A DNA stretch of 57,392 nucleotides, from positions 1-57,392 of the forward strand of contig VEQH01000020.1 of the NCBI GenBank assembly GCA_018883325.1, written 5' to 3'. Positions within the stretch are counted from its first letter, which is position 1; every line of letters begins with the position of its first letter. The DNA comes from Flavobacteriales bacterium. GTDB taxonomy: Bacteria; Bacteroidota; Bacteroidia; Flavobacteriales_D; Crocinitomicaceae. The notes below the pieces were generated by a model. The model searched no databases and was not told the origin of the DNA. It was given only the letters and a program-made list of their open reading frames with translations. The position numbers and the translations under genes are program-made. This document shows positions 27,203-36,432 of this stretch, one piece after another.

Positions 27203-27682
27203 CTACTCAACTTTTTTCTGAATGAATTTCATTGAAGTTGAATTCACACAATGACGTGTGTTTTTATCCGTAAAACCTTCTCCGTAAAAAACATGCCCTA
27301 AATGCCCGTCACATTTGGCGCAAATAATTTCAATTCTTTGTCCGTCAGCATCTCTAATTTTTTTTACAGCACCTGGAATTTCGTCGTCAAAACTTGGCCA
27401 ACCACAATTTGAATGAAATTTATCATCTGAACGATATAATGGAGCATCGCATTGACGACAGATATACGTTCCTCGATCAAATTTATCTGTAAATTCTCCC
27501 GTAAATGGACGATCAGTCCCTTTGAATAGAATAACTCTTTTTTCAGCTTCGGTTAACGGATTTAATTGCATATCTTTTTTGTTTTTAGTCGTTTGTTTAT
27601 CATTTTTAGTAGTTGCTTGGCCATTGCAACTTGTAGTCGAAAGCACCAAAATCAAATAAATGAAATAGAATTTATTTTTCAT
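27203..27682 (-). CDS. msrB: Peptide-methionine (R)-S-oxide reductase MsrB, lipoprotein form
   Basis: The 159-aa protein repairs methionine-R-sulfoxide. Zinc ligands are CRQC (75, 78) and CAKC (121, 124), and the catalytic cysteine is C145 in RHCVNSTSMKF. SNCGWPSF (C93) is also conserved. An N-terminal lipobox STTSC (C19) followed by a Lys/Thr/Gln-rich linker indicates a lipoprotein, so it probably acts in the periplasm. A GTTG/TATCTTTC pair upstream at about 27690-27730 could be its promoter, though it is not a full consensus match. Confidence 0.95.
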   Translation of the reverse strand: MKNKFYFIYLILVLSTTSCNGQATTKNDKQTTKNKKDMQLNPLTEAEKRVILFKGTDRPFTGEFTDKFDRGTYICRQCDAPLYRSDDKFHSNCGWPSFDDEIPGAVKKIRDADGQRIEIICAKCDGHLGHVFYGEGFTDKNTRHCVNSTSMKFIQKKVE

Positions 27683-28176
27683 ATTTTTTTATTGAATAAC
27701 ATCGAAAGATACAAATCGTTCATTGACAACTGGTATTTGTTAACTAAAATTAGAGAATTGTTTACTAACCAATTTCGTTATCAAAAAAAAATAAGTGTAC
27801 GTAATCTCACCAATAAAAGAATTTTACTTTAAAAATCAAGAATTTAATCAAAGTGAGATCTATTTTGTAAATAGTAGCGAACAATTCTCGGCCTTGAATT
27901 TCATGGTTTTAGCTACTGAACTGAAGTTGTTAATTTTTAAAATTTCTGTTCCGTCAGCTGACGGACTTCAAAAATTTCAACTTCAGAAAGGAGTTAAAAT
28001 TGTTCGCTACGAGTTATAAATTATTGTTAAGTAGTGATTTGCGAACAAAATAGAAATTCAGAGCCTTGATTTTTTGATTCTTTTTCATCAAGGAAAAAGA
28101 ATGGCAAAAAACTTATTAGCTCAAAATACTATTTATGGCTGATGAATTTTTGATATTGGTCCAAAAGTGTATTCTC
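27683..28176. repeat. Gene-free gap containing a 137-bp nested foldback element (27874-28010)
   Basis: Outer arms GTAGCGAACAATT (27874-27886) and its complement (27998-28010) enclose CTGAAGTTG (27921-27929) paired with CAACTTCAG (27978-27986). At the centre is a perfect 16-bp palindrome TCCGTCAGCTGACGGA (27950-27965). A 74-codon frame across it looks non-coding. The element could be a REP/MITE-like insertion or fold as an RNA. The remainder of the gap shows nothing else apart from a short msrB upstream region. Confidence 0.75.
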
Positions 28177-28220
28177 AAAAAAAAATCCGTCGATGATTTA
28201 ACTCACGACGGATTTTTTTT
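28177..28220 (-). terminator. Intrinsic terminator downstream of the PorP/SprF-OmpA gene
   Basis: The stem AAAATCCGTCG (arm 28177-28192) pairs with CGACGGATTTT (28206-28220), with a 13-nt loop and T-runs on both strands. It starts 14 bp beyond the stop codon and is bidirectional in form. Confidence 0.85.
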
Positions 28221-28233
28221 CTTCTTGTTTTCG

Positions 28234-29628
28234 TTATTCAACTATAAAGTAAATATCAACTCGACGATTTATTTTACGTCCCTCAGGAGTTTCATTTTCA
28301 GCTTTTGGCTTGTTTTCTCCGAAATAGTTGATTTTTATTCGATCTTCTTTAATTCCATTAGCAATCATGAATTCTTTAACCGCATTCACTCGATTTTTCG
28401 ATAAATTCACATTGTAGGATTCTTGTCCTTTCGCGTCGGTATGACCTTCCAGAGCGATGATTAAGTTTGGACGAGTATTCAATAAATTTATCAACGATTC
28501 CAATTCTCCGTAAGAAACTTTTTGAACGATTGCTTTGTCAAATTCAAACAAAATAGATTTTATTGGTAATTGACCTTGGTTTTTAAGTTGCATTTCCTCC
28601 GTCATGTTGTTTTTTGCTTCCATGATTTTCTCAATGTAAACAGTGTCAACTCGCTCGATATAAACCGTGTCGATTTGAATAATTGGTTCAACTTTAGCAA
28701 TTTGTGAAGAATCTATCGGTGCAACTTTTACTTGCTCAGGTTTATCTTTGTCTTTTTTGCAGAAACGCAAACCTAACATGAATTCGTGCGAACCAGCACT
28801 GTAACCAGCAATGTTACTCATTGGTGTTTCGTATGCATAACCAACAAAGAATAAGTCTCGGATATTTACTCCAGCTCTTGCTATCAATCCAACTCGTGTT
28901 CTGTAACCAAGACCTGCATAAATGAAATTTTTATAAATCGCATCTGCGTTGATATCTAATTGATAGCCGTTACTTGTTCCTTTTGCAAAAAGAGAAGGTT
29001 TCACACTCCATTTGTCATTGATGTCAACATTGTATGAAGCATACATTGTAGCGTGTCTTTTCAAACCATAACCATTTAGTCCTTCGTAACCAAAATTTGA
29101 ATAAGCCTGAATTAATTGCTTCGAAGCCATTGCGATTTCTAAGTTTTTCCAATTGTATGTAAAACCAATTTCTGTATTGACAGTTCCAGCTGATTGATTT
29201 CCTCCGGTTACAATTGGGTCATTTGGGTCGAAAACAATTGCTGAAGATGGATCTAATCTATATTGATTGAAACCTAGCGAAAGTCCAGCGCGAACTTGAT
29301 GAACATTTGCAAATGTAAAACCATAGGAAACTGAACCCAAACCAGAAACTTGTTGCAACATTCCAATTTTGTCAATTAAAATTTGACCTCCAACTCCAAG
29401 TGATTTTCCAATTCTTGTATTTGCACTTAAAAGACTTGTTAAAGGAGCGCCTTCAATTTTAACCCATTGATTCAAATGTGAGAAATTAATTTCAGTACAG
29501 CCACTTGCACCAGCATAGGCAGGATTGATGATGTACTTGTTGTAACCATAAACATTGGTTTGTGGCATTTGTTGAGCGAATCCAACTACTGAAAGAAGTA
29601 ATGTAGATAATATGATGATATTTTTCAT
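28234..29628 (-). CDS. PorP/SprF-family outer-membrane protein fused to OmpA peptidoglycan-binding domain
   Basis: The 464-aa protein has a signal peptide (to about GFAQQ), then a PorP/SprF beta-barrel domain starting at NVYGYNKYIINPAYAGASGC and ending near MLGLRFC. A short linker with VDTVYIE repeats leads to a C-terminal OmpA domain (SILFEFDKAIV, LEGHTDAKG, NRRVDIYF) that should bind peptidoglycan through its conserved Asp and Arg. SprF-like proteins are needed to secrete partner adhesins with type B sorting domains. The gene lies 39 bp after the 1191-aa cargo gene, so the two are likely a cargo/partner operon. Confidence 0.92.
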   Translation of the reverse strand: MKNIIILSTLLLSVVGFAQQMPQTNVYGYNKYIINPAYAGASGCTEINFSHLNQWVKIEGAPLTSLLSANTRIGKSLGVGGQILIDKIGMLQQVSGLGSVSYGFTFANVHQVRAGLSLGFNQYRLDPSSAIVFDPNDPIVTGGNQSAGTVNTEIGFTYNWKNLEIAMASKQLIQAYSNFGYEGLNGYGLKRHATMYASYNVDINDKWSVKPSLFAKGTSNGYQLDINADAIYKNFIYAGLGYRTRVGLIARAGVNIRDLFFVGYAYETPMSNIAGYSAGSHEFMLGLRFCKKDKDKPEQVKVAPIDSSQIAKVEPIIQIDTVYIERVDTVYIEKIMEAKNNMTEEMQLKNQGQLPIKSILFEFDKAIVQKVSYGELESLINLLNTRPNLIIALEGHTDAKGQESYNVNLSKNRVNAVKEFMIANGIKEDRIKINYFGENKPKAENETPEGRKINRRVDIYFIVE

Positions 29629-29667
29629 GATCGTATTTTTTAAGGTTTTAAATCTTTTATTAATAAA

Positions 29668-32600
29668 TTACTTTTTAAATCTTAAAAGATTAATTGAACC
29701 TGTGTATTCTTTATTATCACATTTGATAGAGTAGAAGTAAACGCCATCTGGCAAAGCTTCATCGTTTTTCGTTCCAGCCCATTCATTGTTGTAATCATTC
29801 GTTTCATAAACGGGTTGTCCCCAACGATTGTAGATTTTCACTGTACAACCTGTAATGACAGTAGGATCGCTTACTTTCCATGTGTCGTTTTGTCCATCAC
29901 CGTTTGGAGTCAATACATTACTTATTAGGAACTCACAATTTTCAACCGTTAAAATCAATGTTTTAATGGTGTCACAAGAACCTGGCGTGTAAACTGTATC
30001 TTGGTAAATTCCTGCTTCCGTTAATTCTAAACCTCCAAAGAAGTAGGTTCCTCCCTCGCAAACTGTTGCTTGAACTGTAGAAGTAGGATAAGGTAGCATA
30101 AATACAACCGTTGTTACAACGCTGTCACATCCATCAACCGATTGTAAAACGTCTGTGTAAACGCCTTGTGAAGTGTAAGTTGAAGTTCCAACTTGAACAC
30201 TTGTTCCCGGACAAATAGATTGTTGATTAGTAGAAGAAAGTGCTTGAAGTACTGTCAAGGTTGTGATTACTGTACTATCACAGCCCGCAGGTGTTGGGAA
30301 AACATCTGTGTAAACTCCAGAAAGCGTTTGAAGTTGTCCTCCTAATAAAATACTTGCACCTTGACAAATAGCTTTTGAAACGTTAACTGTAACTGGTACA
30401 CAAGGATTTCCACAGTTTGTAGCATCGAATGTGAAGGTTCTTGGACAAGATCCATCATTGATTGTAAGTGTGTAAATTCCAGCAATCGAACCTGTGTAAT
30501 TAATTGTTGCTCCTGGCGTTAAATTTCCAGTTTGTGCAAGACCACCTAACGGATTTGTAATTGTGTAACTATAAGGCTGATTCGTGTAACTACTTAAACC
30601 TCCAGTTGCAGAAAATGAAACCGTACAAGTAACAATATCATAGTTTACAACGGCGTTCAAATTTTGTAAGAAAACAACAGGAATTCCCGGTTCAACAGTT
30701 GAGCTAATACAACTGAAATCTCCCCAAGATGCTGGAAGATCTCCTGCTGGAGAAAGGTAATAGATTTGATTAAAGTTAGGATTTCCAAAAGAACCGTTTC
30801 CTGTTCCATTATTTACAAATACACCATTGATTGATTGAACAGTATCTATTGGAACAATTGTCGTTAAGTTCGTCGGGATTGTAGCAGATGAATGTAGAAT
30901 GTAACCAGCTAATAAACAATTTGGTAAATCTGCTGTAGATTGACCTATTCCATTTAATAAAATTCCTGGTGTGATTGTATCTCCAAAACAAATATAGGCT
31001 GTATCTGGTTCCGTAACTTTAACAGTGTCTCCATTTGCTAATGTTGCATAAATATCTCCAGCATCACTTGCTACTTCACGAATGTACTCAATAATGTATT
31101 GTCCAACATCTCCTGGTGCGCCACCGTCAATTTGAATAGCGTATTTTTTACCTGGTACTAAACAACAAGCTGAGGTTTGAGCTCCTGTAAATCCTGCCGT
31201 TCCTGTAATGATCGGCGTGATTATTCCTGTTTGTTGGGTTCCATCTTCAGTAAAAGTCGCTGGATTTAATCCTCCGTAACAATCTGTTCCATTCAATAAT
31301 TCATACACACTGTATCTTAATTGGTTCAAACCTACATAAGCACGGATGCTCATTTCAACTGCTCCTGTTGCAGGTGCCGTGAAATAATGCCAAACTGTTT
31401 GGTCAGCTCTGTTTGCTGGGTCTGGATCAATCGCAGGCTCTCCTGCTAAATATTCTCTACAAGCGTATTTGTTTGTTCCTGCAACTGCTTGAAAAGTTGG
31501 ATTTGTTCCCGCTAGAATAACTGGTACTTCAAATAATGTATCTTGCATCGCTAAACACAAAATGTCATTTGCAGGTGAGTTATTGATGATATCTGAAGTA
31601 CTTGGGTCGTATAACCAAATTTTCCCAGTTGAAACAGTTGAAAAGCTTTGTGGGTCCAATGTTCCATAATAGGTATAACCTGGTTCTAAACAAGAAGCGG
31701 TGATTTTTGCAGTTCTATTTGAACCTGAAACACTTCCACTAGATGCATCTAATTGCGTTAGGTTGGAACAAAATAAATCAGTTGGTTGTCCCGGTGCAAA
31801 ACGATCGTCTAAGCCATAAAGTGCAATGTCTTCTGCTTCACTAATATTTAATAATCCAGTGACTTCTCCTTCAAAGTAAACTCTTCCGCTGTTTGGTGCA
31901 ACAAAATTGAACCATACATTCTCGTCGATACTATTCGAAGTTCCAGCTGCTGACGCATAAAAATATCCAACATAATTTTCCGCATTTGTTCCTGTGAATG
32001 TTGAACCTGCTTCTCTGTCTGTGGCTCTAGAGTAACTTAAACTTAGTGTTGGTGAATTTGAATTTGTTAACTCACTTGAAACAGTTGTTGTTATTGAAGT
32101 GGATGCTACAGAAACGGATGTACAAGGAATATCGTTGAAATCAGTTGGCGTTCCTCCTAAATCTGTGATTTTGATTCCAACTGAACCTTTTTGATTCGGT
32201 TCATCTGTATTGAATTGTAAGTAATAAGTTTCTCCTGGAATCAATGGGTCACCTTCAGAAATTAAACCGCCATTCCAATTTCCTGTTGCTTTTCCTTGCG
32301 GTGCAATTACAGGAATATCGTCATCTGCAAAACTATGCTCTGACAAATAGTTGAACTTCTCTTTTACTTGAAGATTGTTAAAATTGTTTGTTCCTTGTAA
32401 ACAACCGATACCATCTGTTGCGTGGTAAAGTGCGATTTCAGTTCCGAAATTTGTTTCTGGTAAATCAGTATCTATACGAATGTTTCCACTTGAATTCGCT
32501 GGTAAAGTAAAATAGAACCAAGCTGACCCGTGACCTGCATCACCAATACTTTGAAAGATTGGTTCACCGTTTTCAATTGTGTAATTTCCACAGTAAGCAT

Positions 32601-33243
32601 AAGAATTGGTGTTTCCGTCTGCTGTAATTAACAAAGCATCACAGATATTATCTTCCATAATTTGAATTGATAAATCTGTACGTATTACTTCAAATGATAT
32701 TGTATAAGTTTGTGTACCACAGCCACTTGTTCCTGTTGCAGTTAAAGTAATTGGTGTAATTGTTCCAGTTGAAGTTGGAACGAGTACAGGGTGAATTTGA
32801 ACACCTGTTCTAACTTCAGAAAGGTTACCTAATAAATCCCAGTTTACAATCGGCGCATCATTTTCATAACCTTGCCAATTGATGTAGATAGAATCTGGAA
32901 CGTCTGTTGGACATAAATAATCATGGTCAAAAAACACACTATTGACATTTGTACTCCAAGGTCCGTTATCGTCATTTTTGAAGGAAAAGTTAAAATCTCC
33001 TGTCAATCCAAACGCCGCAGGACTGTTATTTCCTAGTTCTAAGGTATTGTCAATTGCGCTGTATTCAAAAGCAAAATCTGAATTTCCAGATAAAAAACCA
33101 TCACAATCAACGCTACCTGTTGTTGCAACGGAAAGAACTTTTACTTTGATATTCGCTTGTGAAAATACGTTGAAGCACGAAAAAGAAAGAAGCAAGGCTA
33201 CGAAGCTCGCTTTTAATGTAAATTTTTTACCCATAATTTTCAT
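29668..33243 (-). CDS. Large secreted T9SS cargo with gliding-motility-associated C-terminal domain
   Basis: The 1191-aa protein has an N-terminal signal (LKASFVALLLSFSCFNVFSQ), several beta-sandwich segments rich in Ser/Thr/Gly, and near the C-terminus three ~60-residue repeats of pattern C-x-G-x(4-9)-GG...G-x-Y-x-D...GCD(S/T), at about 975-1105. The end is a type B sorting domain: NVLTPNGDGQNDTWK, VKIYNRWGQPVYE, LPDGVYFYSI. It is predicted to be a surface protein or adhesin secreted by T9SS, with the PorP/SprF-OmpA protein downstream as partner. The exact ligand cannot be told. Confidence 0.9.
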   Translation of the reverse strand: MKIMGKKFTLKASFVALLLSFSCFNVFSQANIKVKVLSVATTGSVDCDGFLSGNSDFAFEYSAIDNTLELGNNSPAAFGLTGDFNFSFKNDDNGPWSTNVNSVFFDHDYLCPTDVPDSIYINWQGYENDAPIVNWDLLGNLSEVRTGVQIHPVLVPTSTGTITPITLTATGTSGCGTQTYTISFEVIRTDLSIQIMEDNICDALLITADGNTNSYAYCGNYTIENGEPIFQSIGDAGHGSAWFYFTLPANSSGNIRIDTDLPETNFGTEIALYHATDGIGCLQGTNNFNNLQVKEKFNYLSEHSFADDDIPVIAPQGKATGNWNGGLISEGDPLIPGETYYLQFNTDEPNQKGSVGIKITDLGGTPTDFNDIPCTSVSVASTSITTTVSSELTNSNSPTLSLSYSRATDREAGSTFTGTNAENYVGYFYASAAGTSNSIDENVWFNFVAPNSGRVYFEGEVTGLLNISEAEDIALYGLDDRFAPGQPTDLFCSNLTQLDASSGSVSGSNRTAKITASCLEPGYTYYGTLDPQSFSTVSTGKIWLYDPSTSDIINNSPANDILCLAMQDTLFEVPVILAGTNPTFQAVAGTNKYACREYLAGEPAIDPDPANRADQTVWHYFTAPATGAVEMSIRAYVGLNQLRYSVYELLNGTDCYGGLNPATFTEDGTQQTGIITPIITGTAGFTGAQTSACCLVPGKKYAIQIDGGAPGDVGQYIIEYIREVASDAGDIYATLANGDTVKVTEPDTAYICFGDTITPGILLNGIGQSTADLPNCLLAGYILHSSATIPTNLTTIVPIDTVQSINGVFVNNGTGNGSFGNPNFNQIYYLSPAGDLPASWGDFSCISSTVEPGIPVVFLQNLNAVVNYDIVTCTVSFSATGGLSSYTNQPYSYTITNPLGGLAQTGNLTPGATINYTGSIAGIYTLTINDGSCPRTFTFDATNCGNPCVPVTVNVSKAICQGASILLGGQLQTLSGVYTDVFPTPAGCDSTVITTLTVLQALSSTNQQSICPGTSVQVGTSTYTSQGVYTDVLQSVDGCDSVVTTVVFMLPYPTSTVQATVCEGGTYFFGGLELTEAGIYQDTVYTPGSCDTIKTLILTVENCEFLISNVLTPNGDGQNDTWKVSDPTVITGCTVKIYNRWGQPVYETNDYNNEWAGTKNDEALPDGVYFYSIKCDNKEYTGSINLLRFKK

Positions 33244-33274
33244 TTAGATTCAAATGCTTGATTTTTCAAGCTAG

Positions 33275-33303
33275 CGAAGTTACATTTTTTAATTTTTTAA
33301 CAA
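33275..33303 (-). promoter_or_regulatory. Possible promoter of the T9SS cargo operon
   Basis: On the minus strand TTG (33303-33301) is separated by 18 bp from TAACTTCG (33282-33275), a near match to TAnnTTTG, about 32 bp before the start at 33243. No better match was found in the 217-bp gap to the next gene. Confidence 0.4.
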
Positions 33304-33460
33304 TTGAACTTGTTGATAACTCAGTCCATTGTTAAAAAGTCATTTTCGCTATTAAAATCTAAATAAAAATAGAATAGAAGCTTAATCAAAAGGTAATCAG
33401 ATTAATAGGTTCATGTTTTTAGGAGGAAAATAAATTCCAAGATCTTTTATTCAAGAAATA

Positions 33461-33820
33461 TTATTGCACAAAAAAGAGTATCAAAAGCACAACGGTTAGT
33501 TTTTTATCCAAAGACCATTTTCGAATATACCAATATAGAAATCTGAAAAGTGAGGTCAAAACGAATCCTAATCCAGTGATTAAATTCAAAACCCCAAGCG
33601 TAAAAAGCCAAGCAGCATTTGACGAATTTATTTCAGTTTCAGTTCCGTATTCGATAATAACGCCATTTGAAATCCAAAGGTACGCGCCATAAACAATTGC
33701 TATTAAACTTAATAGTCCTGTCAAAATGGCATTTGATTGTTTTTTTAGAATGTAAATTTGAATAGAAAAAGCAATGATTACGAACAATAAAGCAATTCCA
33801 ACGATTGATTGAAGTAGCAT
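33461..33820 (-). CDS. Small hypothetical membrane protein (119 aa)
   Basis: The frame encodes three to four hydrophobic helices: LLQSIVGIALLFVIIAFSIQ, AILTGLLSLIAIVYGAYLWI, AAWLFTLGVLNLITGLGFVL, and a hydrophobic C-terminus LTVVLLILFFV. Short charged loops separate them. No family is recognised. It stands alone between the T9SS cargo gene and the heptamer array. Coding is supported by length, membrane pattern and absence of competing frames. Confidence 0.6.
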   Translation of the reverse strand: MLLQSIVGIALLFVIIAFSIQIYILKKQSNAILTGLLSLIAIVYGAYLWISNGVIIEYGTETEINSSNAAWLFTLGVLNLITGLGFVLTSLFRFLYWYIRKWSLDKKLTVVLLILFFVQ

Positions 33821-33982
33821 ATTTAAAGGTTTTAGGTTTTTCTTTTAATTCTTATTTCACAACTAAGACTCTTAAGTCCTCGAAATGTTACAGCGAAAAA
33901 AACTTTTTCAAAAACCGTGCTACAATTTTACTCTTTTTTGATGTCGATTAACTGAACTTAATATTTGCAATCTACTAATCCA

Positions 33983-34157
33983 CAATCTTCAATCCGCAAT
34001 CCACAATCTTCAATCCGCAATCCGCAATTTTCAATCCGCAATCTTCAATCCGCAATTTTCAATCTTCAATCCGCAATCCGCAATCTTCAATCCGCAATCT
34101 TCAATCCGCAATCCGCAATCCGCAATTTTCAATCCTCAATTCGCAATCCTCAATCCA
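33983..34157. repeat. 25 perfectly phased heptamers (CAATNNN)
   Basis: The stretch is exactly 25 units of 7 bp, every one beginning CAAT and ending in CCG (12 copies), CTT (6), TTT (3) or a single variant. There is no indel. A plus-strand frame across it encodes only low-complexity Gln/Ser/Asn/Arg/Pro and is not considered a gene. It sits 16 bp beyond the rel stop codon, in the 353-bp gap 33821-34173. The rest of that gap shows nothing. Confidence 0.95.
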
Positions 34158-34173
34158 ATTCTTAAGTTTTCAA

Positions 34174-36417
34174 TTACTCAATCACCTCTCCAGTTTCTGA
34201 ATCCCAACGCGTAACACGTTGAACACCTTCAACTTCTTCAAATTTACGTGTCAATTGTTCCAAGTGCTCAGTATCGTAAACCATTACTTTGATTCGTCCT
34301 TCAAAAACACCATCTTCCGTTTCAAACGAAATACTTTTCATATTGACGTTATTTTGATTGGAGATGATTTCTGTTAGTTTATTTACTAATCCTAATTGGT
34401 CGATTCCTACAATTTTGATGGCAGCAACTCGCTCCACTAATTTCTCTGATTTCCAACGTGCTTTTATACAGCGATAGGCATATTTAGACATCAGATGAAC
34501 GGCATTTGGACAGTTGTTTCGATGGATTTTAATGCCTTCTGAAATGGTTATGAATCCAAAAACTTTATCTCCGGGAATTGGATTACAGCATTTAGCCATT
34601 TGATAATCAAATCCTTTGAAGTCATCACCAATGAGAATTGTATCTGATTTAGTATCAATTCCAACGAATTTTTCTTCTTCATCAGGATGAGAATTTTTCT
34701 TAACGTTTTCTTTTTTAATGAGTTGAATCATTCCACCAACGACTTCCAATTCGCGTAATTTGGCAAGATCAACTTTTCCTTTTGCAATTCTGAAATACAA
34801 TTCAGTAGCCGACGGAACATTAAAATATTTTTCTAGAAAGCTTATGTTTTCAGAGTTCATTCGCACATTGAACTGCTTGAATTTACGCTCTAAAATTTCT
34901 TTCCCATCCATAGCAATTACCTTGCGCTCTTCGTTCAAAGAAGATTTGATGCGTTGTTTAGCTCTTGCGGAAACTACAAACTTCAACCATTCTTCATTCG
35001 GTTTTTGCTTCGAAGATGTAATGATTTCTAATTGATCGCCATTTTTCAATTGATAACTCAATGGCATCAAACGATTGTTGACTTTCGCTCCAATACATTT
35101 GCTTCCAATATCTGAATGAATGTCGTAAGCAAAATCTAAAATTGTGGAACCAACAGGTAGAACGCGCAATTCTCCTTTAGGAGTAAAAACATAGATTTCG
35201 TCATTGAAAAGATTCATTTTGAAGTCATTCACGAATTCCAATGCGCTTGCTTCTGGATTGTCTAATAAATCGCGAATTTCCGCAATCCAGCGATCTAATT
35301 TACTTTCGTCGTTTTTTGATTCTTTGTATTTGTAATGCGCCGCTAATCCTTTCTCTGCAATTTCATCCATTCTTTTGCTTCGAATTTGAACTTCCACCCA
35401 ACGTCCTTGTGGCGACATCACTGTGGTATGCAAGGATTCATAACCATTTGCACGTGGAGTCGAAACCCAATCACGCAAACGTTCTGGACTTGGTTGATAG
35501 AAATCGGTTACAATTGAATAGATGCGCCAACAATCTGGTTTTTCTAATTCAACGGGCGTTTCAATGATTATTCGAATGGCAAAAACATCAAAAACTTCCT
35601 CAAAAGGAATGGCTTTTGTTTGCATTTTTCGCCAAATGGAAGAAATGGATTTTGTGCGTGCTTTGATGTCAAAAATATAGCCTTCGTGTAAAAGTGTCTC
35701 ACGAATAGGCGCCATGAAGCGACGAATAAAGCGATTACGAACGTCAGCAGTACTTTTTAATTTTGTTTCAATTTCTTTGTAAATATCTGGTTCACAATAC
35801 ATCATTGATAAATCCTCTAATTCCGTTTTTATGGAATACAAACCCAAACGGTGGGCGAGGGGAGCATATAAAAATTTGGTTTCAGATGCAATTTTTAATT
35901 GTTTGTCGGCACGCATACTTCCGAGCGTACGCATGTTGTGCAAACGATCGGCAAGTTTGATTAAAACTACGCGCAAATCATCTGAAATCGTTAAAATCAT
36001 TTTACGGAAATTCTCCGCTTGAATGGAAGCGTTTTCGTCAAAAACTTCAGGTATTTTTGTCAATCCATCGATGATTAATCGCACACGCGGGCCGAATAAA
36101 TCCTCAACGTCTTGCAATGTTATATGCGTATCTTCGACAGTGTCGTGAAGTAAAGCACATACAACGGCTGTAGCTCCCAATCCCATTTCCTCCGCACAAA
36201 TTCTAGCAACGGCAATTGGATGATAAATATACGGTTCACCCGATTTTCGACGCATATCTTTATGCGCTTCCAAAGCCATATCAAACGCTTTACGAATCAA
36301 GGTTGTGTCTTCACGCGTTCTGTTTTTTAACGCACGTAACAATCCTTTGAACGCATTTAAAATTTCTTTGCGCTCTTGTTCCAAGTCAATTTTGATATCC
36401 GGCTTATATTCTAACAT
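34174..36417 (-). CDS. rel: Bifunctional (p)ppGpp synthetase/hydrolase (Rel/SpoT)
   Basis: The 747-aa enzyme makes and degrades the alarmone (p)ppGpp. The hydrolase HD domain is intact (H66; HD 91-92; ED 95-96 in LLHDTVEDT). The synthetase has ARTKSISSIWRKM, TPRANGYESLHTT and EVQIRSKRMDEIAEKGLAAH. TGS (IYVFTPKGELRVLPVGST), a conserved Cys/His region (AKCCNPIPGDKVFGF) and a C-terminal ACT domain complete the long RSH architecture. It starts 15 bp after the fahA stop codon and is probably co-transcribed with it. Confidence 0.96.
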   Translation of the reverse strand: MLEYKPDIKIDLEQERKEILNAFKGLLRALKNRTREDTTLIRKAFDMALEAHKDMRRKSGEPYIYHPIAVARICAEEMGLGATAVVCALLHDTVEDTHITLQDVEDLFGPRVRLIIDGLTKIPEVFDENASIQAENFRKMILTISDDLRVVLIKLADRLHNMRTLGSMRADKQLKIASETKFLYAPLAHRLGLYSIKTELEDLSMMYCEPDIYKEIETKLKSTADVRNRFIRRFMAPIRETLLHEGYIFDIKARTKSISSIWRKMQTKAIPFEEVFDVFAIRIIIETPVELEKPDCWRIYSIVTDFYQPSPERLRDWVSTPRANGYESLHTTVMSPQGRWVEVQIRSKRMDEIAEKGLAAHYKYKESKNDESKLDRWIAEIRDLLDNPEASALEFVNDFKMNLFNDEIYVFTPKGELRVLPVGSTILDFAYDIHSDIGSKCIGAKVNNRLMPLSYQLKNGDQLEIITSSKQKPNEEWLKFVVSARAKQRIKSSLNEERKVIAMDGKEILERKFKQFNVRMNSENISFLEKYFNVPSATELYFRIAKGKVDLAKLRELEVVGGMIQLIKKENVKKNSHPDEEEKFVGIDTKSDTILIGDDFKGFDYQMAKCCNPIPGDKVFGFITISEGIKIHRNNCPNAVHLMSKYAYRCIKARWKSEKLVERVAAIKIVGIDQLGLVNKLTEIISNQNNVNMKSISFETEDGVFEGRIKVMVYDTEHLEQLTRKFEEVEGVQRVTRWDSETGEVIE

Positions 36418-36432
36418 GTTGTTGCAGGTAAA

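Noticed and set aside
27795..28019. 74-codon plus-strand frame
   Set aside because: It runs across the nested foldback (27874-28010), so its length results from inverted complementary halves; no family or ribosome-binding site is seen.
33965..34165. 66-codon frame of Asn/Gln/Ser/Arg repeats
   Set aside because: It is the translation of the phased heptamer array; all frames of a 7-bp repeat with few stop words stay open.
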